From Symploca sp. SIO1C2 (GTDB lineage Bacteria; Cyanobacteriota; Cyanobacteriia; Cyanobacteriales; Coleofasciculaceae): DNA of 64,000 nucleotides. The notes beneath the pieces were generated by a model, which had not been told where the DNA came from, did no database searches, and saw only the letters and a program-made list of their open reading frames with translations. Position numbers and translations under genes: made by a program. Where the stretch lies: the NCBI GenBank assembly GCA_010672925.1, contig JAAHFP010000019.1, positions 1 to 64,000 on the forward strand, in the 5' to 3' direction. Positions 24,733 to 36,000 of the stretch are shown here, piece after piece; position 1 is the first letter of the stretch; every line of letters starts with the position of its first letter.

Positions 24733-27700
24733 ATGAGTTCTCCCCAATATGATCAAATTGCCCGATCTTCTACCTCTTACACAATTTGTACTGGCTCTCC
24801 AGGAAATTGGGCTCTTTACGAAATTAAGGAAAATTCAATAGGTTGGTCGGGCTATCTCTTGACGTCTACGTCTGCGTCTAATTCACTCCCTTTGACGATT
24901 AGTCTTGAAGATTCCCTTAATACACAATCAGGTTATTACCTGTTTGCCGTAAATCGACCCCCCGTTCTTGATAGTAACCCTCAACAGTTTTCAGAACAAG
25001 CTCTCGATTATATTTGCCCCAACACCTCTCGAAATATTAACCGGGTTTTGGTGTGGCTGCAGGATGTTTCTCCTGTGAAGTTTGGGGATTTTGGAGCGTT
25101 TGGCTTCTCGTTTGGCTCCGATGGTTCCGGAAACTGGTTGCTGCGTTCAAACCTCAATGTCAAACTGGGACAAGACCTAACCTTTTTTGTTCTTTTGGGT
25201 GTGACTTTGTTCGTGGATGGGGAAGCGGGTCAGTTGGTTCTATCGATCAACCAAACAACTACAGATTTTATTGGTTTTAAGAAAGAAGGAATCAGTAATC
25301 TCGGAATTTCAGTAAAGAGTAATAATAATTCACAGCGTGCCTGGATTCCTGTTAGCGGAAATAATGGAGCCTGTTTTGTTTGCTCTGCCGAACTAACACC
25401 ATCAGACACCTTTGGAGCTACTGGGTTGGATCAGGGATTTAAGTATATAGCCAAAAACAGTAACATCTATTACCCCAGTTTCAAAACGACGGCATTGCCT
25501 CAAACTCTGAATTGTCTGAGCACAGTAGATCCTAGTGATCCCGTGAATACTAGACTTGGTAGCGAGAACCTCCAACAGGGGTATCTACGCACTGGCTTTG
25601 GCATTGCCCAACCGTCTACCACTACAAACCCGGAAATCCCTGAGCCAGATCCTTTGTCTGGGTGGAAGGCGTTGCTACAGATGATTCTGAACTGCCTACG
25701 CAAACTCAACATCCTTCCTAGCTCTCAAGCGCCTGAACTGCCAACACTTAGTCCAATACCTGAGGTTGAAACAACTCCAGAGAAAATTGCACTTAACAGC
25801 TACTTCCGAACCCCAGGGGGCAATGTCATCTCTTTGGTGCCCTTAGGGACTGAGGAAAATGCCACCAGTTTGTCCCTGATGGCAGGTGCTCTTGCTTTGG
25901 CCTCAGACTCAGATACCTCAACAACAGAACCAGGACAAGGGACGGTGTACTTTACCCTAGCGGGTCAGTTTGGGCTAGAGGTTGAGGGCATCGATGCAGG
26001 CACATCCCAAGCTTTGTTAGGTGGACTGTTTGGTTCAGAACGCTTGACCTTTATAACTTACGACGCAACAAGTAATAATAACGATAGGATTTTCTTCTTG
26101 CCTTCCCAGGCCGCCTATGCACCAGTGTTTCCCTTCACTACTGCTAACTTACAATCACCAGATAGTGGGGGAGTTAAATCCCGTCTCGATTCAACCTATC
26201 TGACTGCTTGGGCAACACTGTTTGCAGCTCAAGGAAATCAAGTAGAGTATCGAGCTGAACCGGAAGGTAGTCCCCTTTATGCTGCACCTTCTGTTACTGC
26301 CCCCTTGAATGGAGACACCCTAATTCTCAACTCCGTTCCCCCCAAAATGGCCTTAGCTCAAGGTGCCCAAAACACATTTCCTTTGGTTCCCTATGGAGGA
26401 GTCTCAGAGGCAATATCAGGGGTTGATGGCACAACTTTGACCCAGTTTGCCAGCCAAATTATTGGGGCAACCCGGAAAACGCTGATTTCTGCACAGGCTC
26501 AACAGGTCTGGCAGCAACGGGCGGCGGCTCAACTCCAAGAAGATGCACAAAAAACCTACAGTACAACTCCCCAAGGTTTGATCGCCCAGATTGACTCCAA
26601 CTCTGGTGCTTACTTCAACGTACAGCTGGCTCAGTCTACTAATCGCCAGGAGCAACTGACTCCTTTTGCCTTTGTTCAGCCCAGCCAACAGGTTCAGGAT
26701 GCCCTGCAAACTAATCAACTGTTTTTAGTAGCTGTCAATGACGAGTATTTCGGGACTAATCAGCAAAACTTAGATGCCCTAAATGCACCCACATTTGAAA
26801 ACGTGTTGTACATAACTGAGTGGGAAATGGCAGCTCAGATTGGTAAGGGAGCTACCACCACCAGCTATCGCAATGTGATGATTTTCAAGTTTTGCGAAGG
26901 CACGATCCAAGACCGAGTCACCAATCCCAACCGTTGGACTAACCCCCAAGACTTTTCCCTATTGGCGGGGGTCAGTGCCAGTGCAGAGTCCCTAGCTTAT
27001 ACGGGCTTGTCCCAGTGGCTACAGGACTACATTACAACAGCTCAGCAGCGTGCTGTGGGAGATTCTGGGGAATTTTATCAAAACTTTATGTCGATCGTGA
27101 CAGACCCGCTATGGACTGGGGTATTGGTCTTGGAAGCTGAGTTGTCCGCTGATACATTACCCCCCCAGATCCAGGGTCTAGCAGCAGGGATTGATTTTTC
27201 CAACTTTGTGGCTCACCATTTTGGGTTCACGGTGAGTCGGGTATCGGTTGATGCCACCACTGGGATTATTTCCATGCAGGATAATTCCAGCCTCTTTGGT
27301 TTGATTGACTATGAGGATGGAGCCTATGCCGCCAATCTCCAAGCAGGGGTTGATCCCAATACACCTATTCCGGTGCAAACCTCGGATGACTTTGACTTCA
27401 CAGTGTTGCAGTTGCAGTCCCTGTTTGAAAATGCTAACTTAGTAGACTTTAAGAGCCGTATCCAGTTAACGGTAGATCGACTGTTTGGCTCCGAGGTAGT
27501 TCAGACTTACAACAATGGAGTGCTTGCTCCAGCTAATGGTGTGGTGTTGGTGGGTAGCTATGTGGAGCAAAATAGTGCAGCTAACCAAAATTCTGATAAC
27601 TCGGGAGGCTCTTATGTGTTTCAGCAGACTCGCAGCACGGTGTTCACCCTAGATAGCAATGTGTTGTCTGCGATCGCCTTCAACCGAGTGCAGTTTAACA

Positions 27701-28656
27701 CCTTAGGTTCCCGGACTGTAGATGATGCAACAATCGTTGCTAGTCGCTTCTTGGTTTGGGGTGCTTTTGACTTCGTGGAGTTGCAAGACAGCCAAGAGGA
27801 GCTGTTGGATCTTTTGTCCTTTGGCAGTCCAGCCACAACCGAACCTGTGAATTTGGGCAAAGGTTTGGCTTTCTCGAACCTCGTGATTAACATGAGCTTC
27901 CCTCAAGTCACTCCCAATGCCAAGAGTTTTGACCTCGATCCGAATAACTTGGCTTATGACCTGAATAGCAGCAGCCCTCGAGATAAAAGCCTGTTCAAAG
28001 GATTTGGTTTACAGCTTAAAAGTTTTATCAATGCCTCGGCAGAGCAAACTCCGGCGGACTACGGTTTCTTACCCGTGACCTCATCCCTAAAACTACAATC
28101 GCTGGAGGAGTCTTGGTTTGGGGTCGTCTATAATGTCACGCTGGGGGGACCAGGTGCCCTAGTTTCCGCAGCAGGCTTTAGTTCGAGTCTATTAGTGGCT
28201 TGGTCTCCCTCAACTGATGCTCAAGCCACGGACCGAGCAGTTTTTCTAGGCTTGAGCTTGCCCGGAGCCGCACCCGGTGCTCAGCTCTTTAGCCTGCAAG
28301 GGGTGTTTAAGGTGGCGGTGGGGTCCATTGCCCTCCTGCGGCAAGCAGTACCCAACGGCAATGGTGACTTCTACTGTTTGCGGCTTGATGACGTTGGCCT
28401 CAAGATTCTGGGCATTACCAAACTGCCACCGGATGCAACTATCCAATTTTTCTTGTTTGGCGATCCCAACAATACAGGGAGTTTAGGCTGGTATGCTGCC
28501 TATAAATCCTCTGATTCAGACAGTATCCCTGAGTCTGCCACCACCAACCAAGCCCTGACTCTGGAACCTGTAGTCCCCCCACCCTTGCCCGCATCGGACT
28601 CAGTCCCAGAATTCGCGCTACAGTCCCCACAGCAAGAGGAGGTCGGCTTGTCATGA
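24733..28656 (+). CDS. Orphan 1307-residue protein, first gene of a three-gene cassette
   Basis: I start at ATG 24733 (MSSPQYDQIARSS) behind AAGG at 24719; a GTG at 24694 would add 13 residues. No signal peptide or membrane helix. The sequence is rich in Ser, Thr, Gln and short beta strands, with a low-complexity linker (PEIPEPDPLSGW, SSQAPELPTLSPIPEVE) at about 310-350. It ends with a proline-rich tail (VVPPPLPASDSVPEFALQ). A late segment (GPGALVSAAGFSSSLLVAWSP ... FKVAVGSIALL) recalls beta-layered blocks in the downstream 3508-residue protein, suggesting they assemble together. I do not recognise a named family. Its stop overlaps the next start (ATGA), so the two genes are coupled. Confidence 0.85.
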   Translation: MSSPQYDQIARSSTSYTICTGSPGNWALYEIKENSIGWSGYLLTSTSASNSLPLTISLEDSLNTQSGYYLFAVNRPPVLDSNPQQFSEQALDYICPNTSRNINRVLVWLQDVSPVKFGDFGAFGFSFGSDGSGNWLLRSNLNVKLGQDLTFFVLLGVTLFVDGEAGQLVLSINQTTTDFIGFKKEGISNLGISVKSNNNSQRAWIPVSGNNGACFVCSAELTPSDTFGATGLDQGFKYIAKNSNIYYPSFKTTALPQTLNCLSTVDPSDPVNTRLGSENLQQGYLRTGFGIAQPSTTTNPEIPEPDPLSGWKALLQMILNCLRKLNILPSSQAPELPTLSPIPEVETTPEKIALNSYFRTPGGNVISLVPLGTEENATSLSLMAGALALASDSDTSTTEPGQGTVYFTLAGQFGLEVEGIDAGTSQALLGGLFGSERLTFITYDATSNNNDRIFFLPSQAAYAPVFPFTTANLQSPDSGGVKSRLDSTYLTAWATLFAAQGNQVEYRAEPEGSPLYAAPSVTAPLNGDTLILNSVPPKMALAQGAQNTFPLVPYGGVSEAISGVDGTTLTQFASQIIGATRKTLISAQAQQVWQQRAAAQLQEDAQKTYSTTPQGLIAQIDSNSGAYFNVQLAQSTNRQEQLTPFAFVQPSQQVQDALQTNQLFLVAVNDEYFGTNQQNLDALNAPTFENVLYITEWEMAAQIGKGATTTSYRNVMIFKFCEGTIQDRVTNPNRWTNPQDFSLLAGVSASAESLAYTGLSQWLQDYITTAQQRAVGDSGEFYQNFMSIVTDPLWTGVLVLEAELSADTLPPQIQGLAAGIDFSNFVAHHFGFTVSRVSVDATTGIISMQDNSSLFGLIDYEDGAYAANLQAGVDPNTPIPVQTSDDFDFTVLQLQSLFENANLVDFKSRIQLTVDRLFGSEVVQTYNNGVLAPANGVVLVGSYVEQNSAANQNSDNSGGSYVFQQTRSTVFTLDSNVLSAIAFNRVQFNTLGSRTVDDATIVASRFLVWGAFDFVELQDSQEELLDLLSFGSPATTEPVNLGKGLAFSNLVINMSFPQVTPNAKSFDLDPNNLAYDLNSSSPRDKSLFKGFGLQLKSFINASAEQTPADYGFLPVTSSLKLQSLEESWFGVVYNVTLGGPGALVSAAGFSSSLLVAWSPSTDAQATDRAVFLGLSLPGAAPGAQLFSLQGVFKVAVGSIALLRQAVPNGNGDFYCLRLDDVGLKILGITKLPPDATIQFFLFGDPNNTGSLGWYAAYKSSDSDSIPESATTNQALTLEPVVPPPLPASDSVPEFALQSPQQEEVGLS

Positions 28657-30041
28657 CCAAGATCCTGGTTTGGAGCATTGACAATTTTAGCATCAGCACA
28701 TTCCACAGTACTAGCCTAAAGCCTAGCCAGAACCAAGGCGGCCTAACTGCCCAACAAGCAGCACAATCACGCCTGCAGCTTTTGAAAAAAGTTCTGTTGG
28801 CCAGCCAACCCGATATTTTCGTTGTGATTGAGGTCACTTCGGGGGATAACCGATTGAGTGATTTGGCCACCTTCACCGGGGGCTTTGACGGCTGTTCCTT
28901 CCTACTCAATTACCTCCGCACTGAGTGCAATATCAACGCAGGGGATTGGCGCTTAGTGCCGCCCCTCAAAGTGGGTACAGGTAGCAAAGCAGAATCAGTG
29001 GGGGTGTTCTATCGGGGAACATTTGAGGAGGGGCAACGCTACTTCACTGGTCCCAATCTGTGGAGCGGTGGTGCCAACGGCTTCTCTGTAGAACCAACTA
29101 GTGAAGTGACCTCAGGGGCTTATCCAGGAACGGCTCCAGGGGTACCTAATATCCGCAACTTTTTGGTACCTTCAGGGGAAAAGCCCCGGACAATTCCAGC
29201 GAATGCTTTACATAACCCTGGTATTCCTGAGGATCAAGTCGCAGTGCGCCATCAGTTTCGAGAGAATAATGATGATAACACAGCTGGAGACTATCTCGAC
29301 TTCCAAGGTACTCGGGAACCTTACATGGTAAGCTTTACAGAAACCAATGGGACTAATGTTCGCAATTTGACCCTGTTTTGCATCCATGCTCCAGATGTGA
29401 GTGAATATCCGGATGTATTCATGACTTATCTTGGGGAAACCTATGACATTGTTTCTCCCTTGAAGGCCAATGAAACCCGCCTTGTCTGTGGTAATTTCAA
29501 CCTCAATTTACTCAAGTCGGACGGGACTGATGCTGAGTCTTACCAAGCACTAACTGAAAAAGACTATCGTGTTTTACTAACCCCAGCAGGGGAACCACCC
29601 ACCGATCTTGACTCCTATCGAGGCTATTTCGCAACTCAAATTAAAGACTCCGACAACACCGCAGCATCCACATTTCTCTGGTCGGACGAAGATGATAAAG
29701 CATATTACCCAGCTTACGGCTATATCAATAATGGGGTCGAGAACCTTTATTCAGTCGATAATATCCTCGTCTACCCCTTCAAAGATTCACCATACGACTA
29801 CAAGACGACCATTCTCAACCCGGTTGTGGGTACTCCCTTGGATAAGGTGGCTTCACCATCGGGGGATCCACCTCAAGGAACCATTGCCATGGAGCACGAC
29901 TTCACTAATGCGGAGGATTGGCCTCCTGCACCGACAGCACCCACTTGGAGTTCCGGAGCAGCAAAGAACTTAATCAGTTGGGCCAACTACCAACACATTA
30001 AATCCACCAGTGATCATTTTGCCTTGTATGCCGAAGTTTAG
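28653..30041 (+). CDS. Endonuclease/exonuclease/phosphatase (DNase I-fold) protein with altered GDFN motif
   Basis: 462 residues, no signal peptide. The EEP order of motifs is visible: an ILVWSIDNFS first strand, the catalytic-glutamate strand IFVVIEVTSG (~53-62), VGVFYRGTF, LFCIHAPD, then VCGNFNLNLL (~281-290) where the family has GDFN. The end has SVDNILVYP and SDHFALYAEV, matching the conserved SxxDxI and SDH motifs. The catalytic Asp of GDFN is replaced by Asn, while Glu, the second Asn, Asp and final His are kept. EEP proteins cleave DNA, RNA, phosphoinositides or sphingomyelin; activity here is uncertain. The start overlaps the previous stop by 4 bp; the next gene starts 19 bp later. 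Confidence 0.82.
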   Translation: MTKILVWSIDNFSISTFHSTSLKPSQNQGGLTAQQAAQSRLQLLKKVLLASQPDIFVVIEVTSGDNRLSDLATFTGGFDGCSFLLNYLRTECNINAGDWRLVPPLKVGTGSKAESVGVFYRGTFEEGQRYFTGPNLWSGGANGFSVEPTSEVTSGAYPGTAPGVPNIRNFLVPSGEKPRTIPANALHNPGIPEDQVAVRHQFRENNDDNTAGDYLDFQGTREPYMVSFTETNGTNVRNLTLFCIHAPDVSEYPDVFMTYLGETYDIVSPLKANETRLVCGNFNLNLLKSDGTDAESYQALTEKDYRVLLTPAGEPPTDLDSYRGYFATQIKDSDNTAASTFLWSDEDDKAYYPAYGYINNGVENLYSVDNILVYPFKDSPYDYKTTILNPVVGTPLDKVASPSGDPPQGTIAMEHDFTNAEDWPPAPTAPTWSSGAAKNLISWANYQHIKSTSDHFALYAEV

Positions 30042-30059
30042 CGACGGAGACCTAGGATC

Positions 30060-33000
30060 GTGACTGATACAGCTATTGAAAATCTTCAGCAAGCCATTAA
30101 AAGTGCCGCTGGCGATGGATCATTTGCCCTGGATGCAGCATTCTTAACCCAGGGACTCAATGATGATACGGTTGCCGTGCCGACAGATTATGACAAAAAT
30201 CTCCAGGCAGCCTTTCAGGTTACTCAAGCATCTGATTTTCTGGTGCAAGTGTCCCCCAGCGATGTCGGTTCAGTGAGTGACAATAGCTTTACAGTAACCA
30301 AGGCCAGTATTCCCTTTTTAGGCAGCCCACTCAATGCTTCGACCACAATGGTGTTTGCACTACAGGAAAGTGACCAAGACCTGGCAGAAACAACACAAAC
30401 TTTGGTGGTCCAGATCAATAGTGCTCCCGCCAACTGGACATGGACGGATTCCTTTGCCTTTATGGGAGGTTGGCCGTTTAATCAACTGTCCGTGTCTGCG
30501 GTGCAATTCATTTTCTCAACGTCAGAGGGTCAGTATCCTTGGGCAGATGAATCAGGTAAAGCAGTCAAAGCAGGTGAGATCCAAAACTTTTTTTCCAAGA
30601 TACCGCTGCCTGATGTGGTTGAACCGGTTTTAGTATTGTTCGATGGTTTGAGCGCCCCTACAGGGAATCTGGACTTGACTGGGGCACTTGATATGAGCCA
30701 GTACAACGGAGAGACAGTGCTATTCCCTTCCGGGGAGCTCACAGCTGCCTTGAGTGATACTAAGTTTACCCTGCTTTATTTGCAGGTTGTAGCTCCCCAA
30801 GTGAGTCTCAGTATTCCCGCTGCAGAGTCCAATGGCAATGGTGGTAATGGCAATGGCAAGCTCCGGGATGGTGATGACGATAATTCGGGACAATCAGCCA
30901 CGCTCTCGGTGGCTTCAAAGCTGGAAATTGACACAGACGTGTCTCCCTATCTCCTACAGGTGCAACTGACTCCACCACTCGATGAAGGTGGTTCAACCTG
31001 TTACAAAATTGGTCTCACCGTTGCAGAAGAAGAAACACCTTTGTTGACCCCCGCCACAATCGTCAGCTTAGTCGGTGTGAATGACAGTTATTTTAGTTCA
31101 GTGCCTCCGGTTCTGCAGGAGTTTCTAACCTTTGTTGGTTTGCAGGGGTTGACTTTATCGGGGGCTTTGGGGAATTCGCCAACAATCAACTCAGTGGCTG
31201 TAGAGATTAGCAGTAATCCCAACACCTCTTGGACTGCCATTCCCGATCCCACAGGTCAGCTTAGCTTCACCATTACTGAATTTGCTCTGCAATGGTCAAT
31301 CCAAACAATCACTAATGACCAGGACTTTACCTTTAGTACCAAATTTACTTTAGCACCCGCCATCTTCAAAAGTAAAGACGGTCAAGAGAATGGCATATTT
31401 TCGGTTCAGTTCACCTCCGGTTTAAAATTCTACGCGACCTTTGATGGAACAGCCCAGTTGAGCGATTTCTTGTCTACTTTGACTGGCGGTATCGTGTCCT
31501 TGCCGTCCAGCATTGAGACCAGTTTGTCGAACATCAGCCTCAATTTGGACTATAGTGCCCAGAGTTTCAGTTTTTCCAGTGATTACCAAGTGAGTTTGGC
31601 TTTCCTTGAGGTAGGGGGTGAACCGATTCTCTCCATCTCCGATGGGCAAGTTAGTATTTCAGCCCAATCGCCAACTCAAGACAGCAGTAATGGCAACAAT
31701 TTAGCCACTGGTCCCTCGTCAGGGGGTTCAGACTTGGTGCTAGCAGCGACTGCCAATGATGACAACCAAACCGTGTGGACTAGTGAAATTAGTGGTTTGC
31801 TAGCAGTCGGTTCTTTAGCAGCTAACGTGACGGTAACTTACGACAGTACCAAAGCTCCAGCCCGTTGGACCCTCAAAGCTGCCCTTGCTGAAGCCATTGA
31901 GGTGCAGACCCTCATTTGGCAATTTTTTGACCCCACTGGTTCCTATACATTTCCTGACTTTTTGCGCGGTGCTTTAACCATCAACACGTTTACTATTGAT
32001 GCAACTATCCCCTCAGGTCAAGGGGATTTATCCACTTCTTATGGGATTACTACCACCTTTGACTGGCTCTTTGAGTTAGGTCAACAAAACGTCACCGGGG
32101 TGCAGTCGGCAGCAATTGAAGTAAAGTACGATGGCTCTAAGGATCAAGGAAAACAGTTTTCTGGGTCAGCGTCTGGCACCTGGGTTTATTCTACCATTAA
32201 CCTGGAACTGGTTTTGGGCTACCAGTTCCAGGGTAGCAGCAACAGTATTTTATACCTGGTGTGGCAAGGCTTCCGGGCTGAATATCAAACCGGCAATGAG
32301 CAAATTGCCTTTACCCTTAAGGGTTGGAGCCTCGGCACTTTAATTCAAGCCTTGGTGCGAACCTTGGGCAATCCCTACTTTACCCTACCGTCTCCCTGGA
32401 ACTTACTGGATCAGGTGTCCCTGGATGGTCTGAGTATTATGGTGTCCCTGGAGAACGATCAAACCAATCGCCTCTCGGCCTCTTACACCTTGTCGAGTGC
32501 CTTGAACCTAGGATTTATTAAGATTAATCGACTGGTTTTCTATCGTGACACCACAGGGAAAGTGAAACTGGCGATCGATGGCGATATTCCCAAAGCCTTC
32601 CTGGATTCTACCTCGTCTGACAACAAACAGAAACTGGAAAACCTCACCAATCAAGATCAAGGTCAGGATGTGGATGATTTGCCCACAGTGCCAGGTCAAG
32701 GTCAGACCTATTTCAAGCTGTTCCTCTTGGTTCTTGGTCAACGGATTGGCATTACAGGGTCTCCTAGCTTCGACTCTGTCCAGGACGTGATCAGCGCTTT
32801 ACAAAATGTGCCCAGCACAACGGGTAATACCAACCCAGTCAACCCCAATGAAAACCAAGGTAATCCATCTCCAGGATTGCCCTATTACAACCAAGGTAAT
32901 AACTGGTTGATTGCAGGACATTTAGGCTTGTTAAAAATCGGTGATGACTGGACAGTTGATCTACAGTTTGTCTTCAATGATCCTAATCTGTACGGATTGC

Positions 33001-36000
33001 GACTAGCTTTGGCCGGTACTAAAGCAGGGGGACTGGCCGGTCTGGTAATAGATGTACTCTACAAGAAGATCACCGATGATGTTGGGGTGTTTCAGATCGA
33101 TTTTACCTTCCCTGATGCAGTTCGCAATCTCAACTTTGGTGCGATTTCTGTTACTTTGCCGGATCTGAGTCTTGCCATCTACACCAATGGCGACTTCTTA
33201 GTTGATATTGGCTTCCCCTACAATTTAGACTTTAGCCGCTCGTTTTCCATTGCTGCGATTATCCCTCCTGGTATCCCGGTTCTGGGGTCAGGGGGCCTCT
33301 ACTTTGGCAAACTGAGCAACGCCACCGCTACTGCCGCCCAAGTGCCCCAAACCAATCAAGGCACCTTTAACCCTGTGATTGTTTTTGGTCTGGGATTACA
33401 GTTGGGACTAGGCTATAACTTTACCAAAGGACCCTTAAGTGCAGGCTTTGCACTCACGTTCTTTGGCATTATTGAGGGAGTGTTGGCGGCTTGGCATCCT
33501 TATGACTCGACTACAGACTCAGCCCTAGCCAGCAGTGATAGTGCGTTGCAAAGTGACTATTACTTTAAGCTTAGCGGTACGTTCGGGGTCATTGGCTTGC
33601 TCTACGGCAAAATTGATTTTTCGATTATCCAAGCCACCGTTAATGTCAATATTACCCTATCCATACAAATCACCTACGAGAGCTACCAAGATATTCTGTT
33701 GGTGGCTACCGCCAGTGTAAGCATTACGGTCAAAGTCAAAATCAATTTGGGACTCTTCTCAATTTCGGTTTCTCTATCCTTCTCTGCCACTGTTTCCGCC
33801 CAGTTTGTTATAGGTGTGGGCGGCACGGCTCCCTGGGGAGATGCGCCTACCCTCAGCAGCTTCACTCGTTTCACAACTCGTCGAGCAACCATGGTCAGAT
33901 TGGGACCGGATGCCACCATTTTGCGATCGCGAGCCCTTAACCCTCGACCCAAGCGGGTGGTTTTAAGCGAAGGCACGACTGTTCCAACCCTGCACATCCT
34001 CATTTCACCTCAATATACGGTGCTAGCACCAGAGGAAGCAACAGAATACAGCCAACAGCAGGGTGCCTTTGTTTGCTTGTTGGCGATTGATGCACCGGAT
34101 GCCACCAGTGAAGACCCGAACCAGGACACCTCATTTGAGCGCCTTTGTGCTAGCTACTTTCCATGGGCGATTGATGCCCTGGGACAACCCTCTGGAGATA
34201 CGGTGAATTTGGCGGCGGCGGCTACTACCGTGGTTAGCCGTCAGAACCTAGAAGATTACATCACTTTGTTGGCAGATAACGATAATCCTCCCTTCACGAT
34301 TACCGATTTATTAACCTTTCTCCAAACCAGTTTCACCCTCAATATCGAGACCCCAACCCAAGCCAATACTTCAGGAACTCAGCAACTGATGGAAGCTGGA
34401 GCTACCCTGTTCCCAGTATTTGATGGCTTATCCCTATCGGTACCGAATCCCAATGGTACGGGGACAAAACCCATTACCCTGGAGACTTATACCACTGCCA
34501 ATTCTGCCTATCGCACGCAGGTGTCAAACTTGTTTGCTGAGGTAGAGGCTGTGATTGAAACCCAGAATCAGGAACAGTTATTGCGCACCTTGGCTCTTGA
34601 GGATGATGATGAATCGATGGCGGCGCTGATTTTCGTGGATACCTTTGCCATGATTGGCCGTCAGTTGCTCCAAGCGGCTCTCAATGCCCTAGATAGCTAT
34701 GCCTATCATCTACAGTCCGGTGACTCGATTCAATCGATTATTGCTTGGGCCAATAACATGGGTAATGACTTACAGCCCGATGACATCGGAATACCCAACC
34801 AAAATCATCCCCTGTCTTCCGGGATTGTCCTCACCATCTCTAACCTGGTCTATACGCTACAAGCCCAAGATACTCTCCAAGCCATCGCCACTCGCTACTC
34901 TGATCCTAATACTAATTCATCCCGTTGGACTACCACACCCGCGCAACTGATTGAAGACAATCGCACTGCTAGGGTTCTGCAACCCAATGTTGAGTTAACC
35001 ATTCAAGTTGACAACCATTCGGTTCTGTATACCACGGTTCCAGGGGATAGTTTCCAGGCTATTGCTGAAGCCGTAGGAATTACCTTAGAGCAGCTGGCGA
35101 CTCAAACTGCATTATATAATGTTGCCAACTTGTTACTTCCTGCTCAGGAGCTGGCTATTTCAGCGATCGCTTATACCACGACTAGCGACGATACGTTGAA
35201 CAGTGTGGCAGCCTTGTTTGCGACTACAGTAGCCAATTTGACCACAATCAACACCGATGTGCCAAACCTGTTTTCTCCTGATGCAGAAGACGGCATGATT
35301 ACCCTGGCAAATCTGAGTAGTTTGGCTGTGAGTGATTTGTGGACTGCAATTGAGGCAACTGATCAGGTGGCTCAAACAGCAGGCATGGTGTCGCGCTTCT
35401 TGTTGTTTGGTCTGCGGTTGCCAAAGCAAGCTGGTTTAGGACTCTCAGACGAATTCCTCTACTCCAACAGTCAGCAAGGCTATGGGCTATATCAACTAAC
35501 CGGGCAACAGTTTCCGACACCTGCTTCCATTGAAAGCTATGAAATCATTTTATCCCGTGCCGATACTGCCCACGGGGTATCCCTCAGCTTTATTGAGTTT
35601 AATGGTGTCCCAGGCACCAGTGTTGAGGTTGACTTGACTCAAGCTTACAATAGCTTGTCTATGGTTCTCACCTGGGCACAAGCCGGAAACTTCCAACCGT
35701 CACCCAGTCTTCAGGTTCTGCCCCTGTCGTCGCGATCGCCTAAGGCATTTGCTGCGAATAACTTCTCTTTGTGGTCAACTTCAGATGTTTCGACTTTGCA
35801 AAGTTTGACTGATCGTACCAATTCCCTCCAAAGTGATACTTCCCAGCCTCAACCAATCCTGTGGCCGTTGCCCTCTAGTTTACTCAGCCAAGTGAAAACC
35901 CGCCAAACAGCCCTGACTCCTGAGTTTAGCAGTTTGAGCGATATTATTCCGTTAATGCCCCAATTGGTTCCCCAAGTGGGCAGCACATCTCCCGCGAGTA

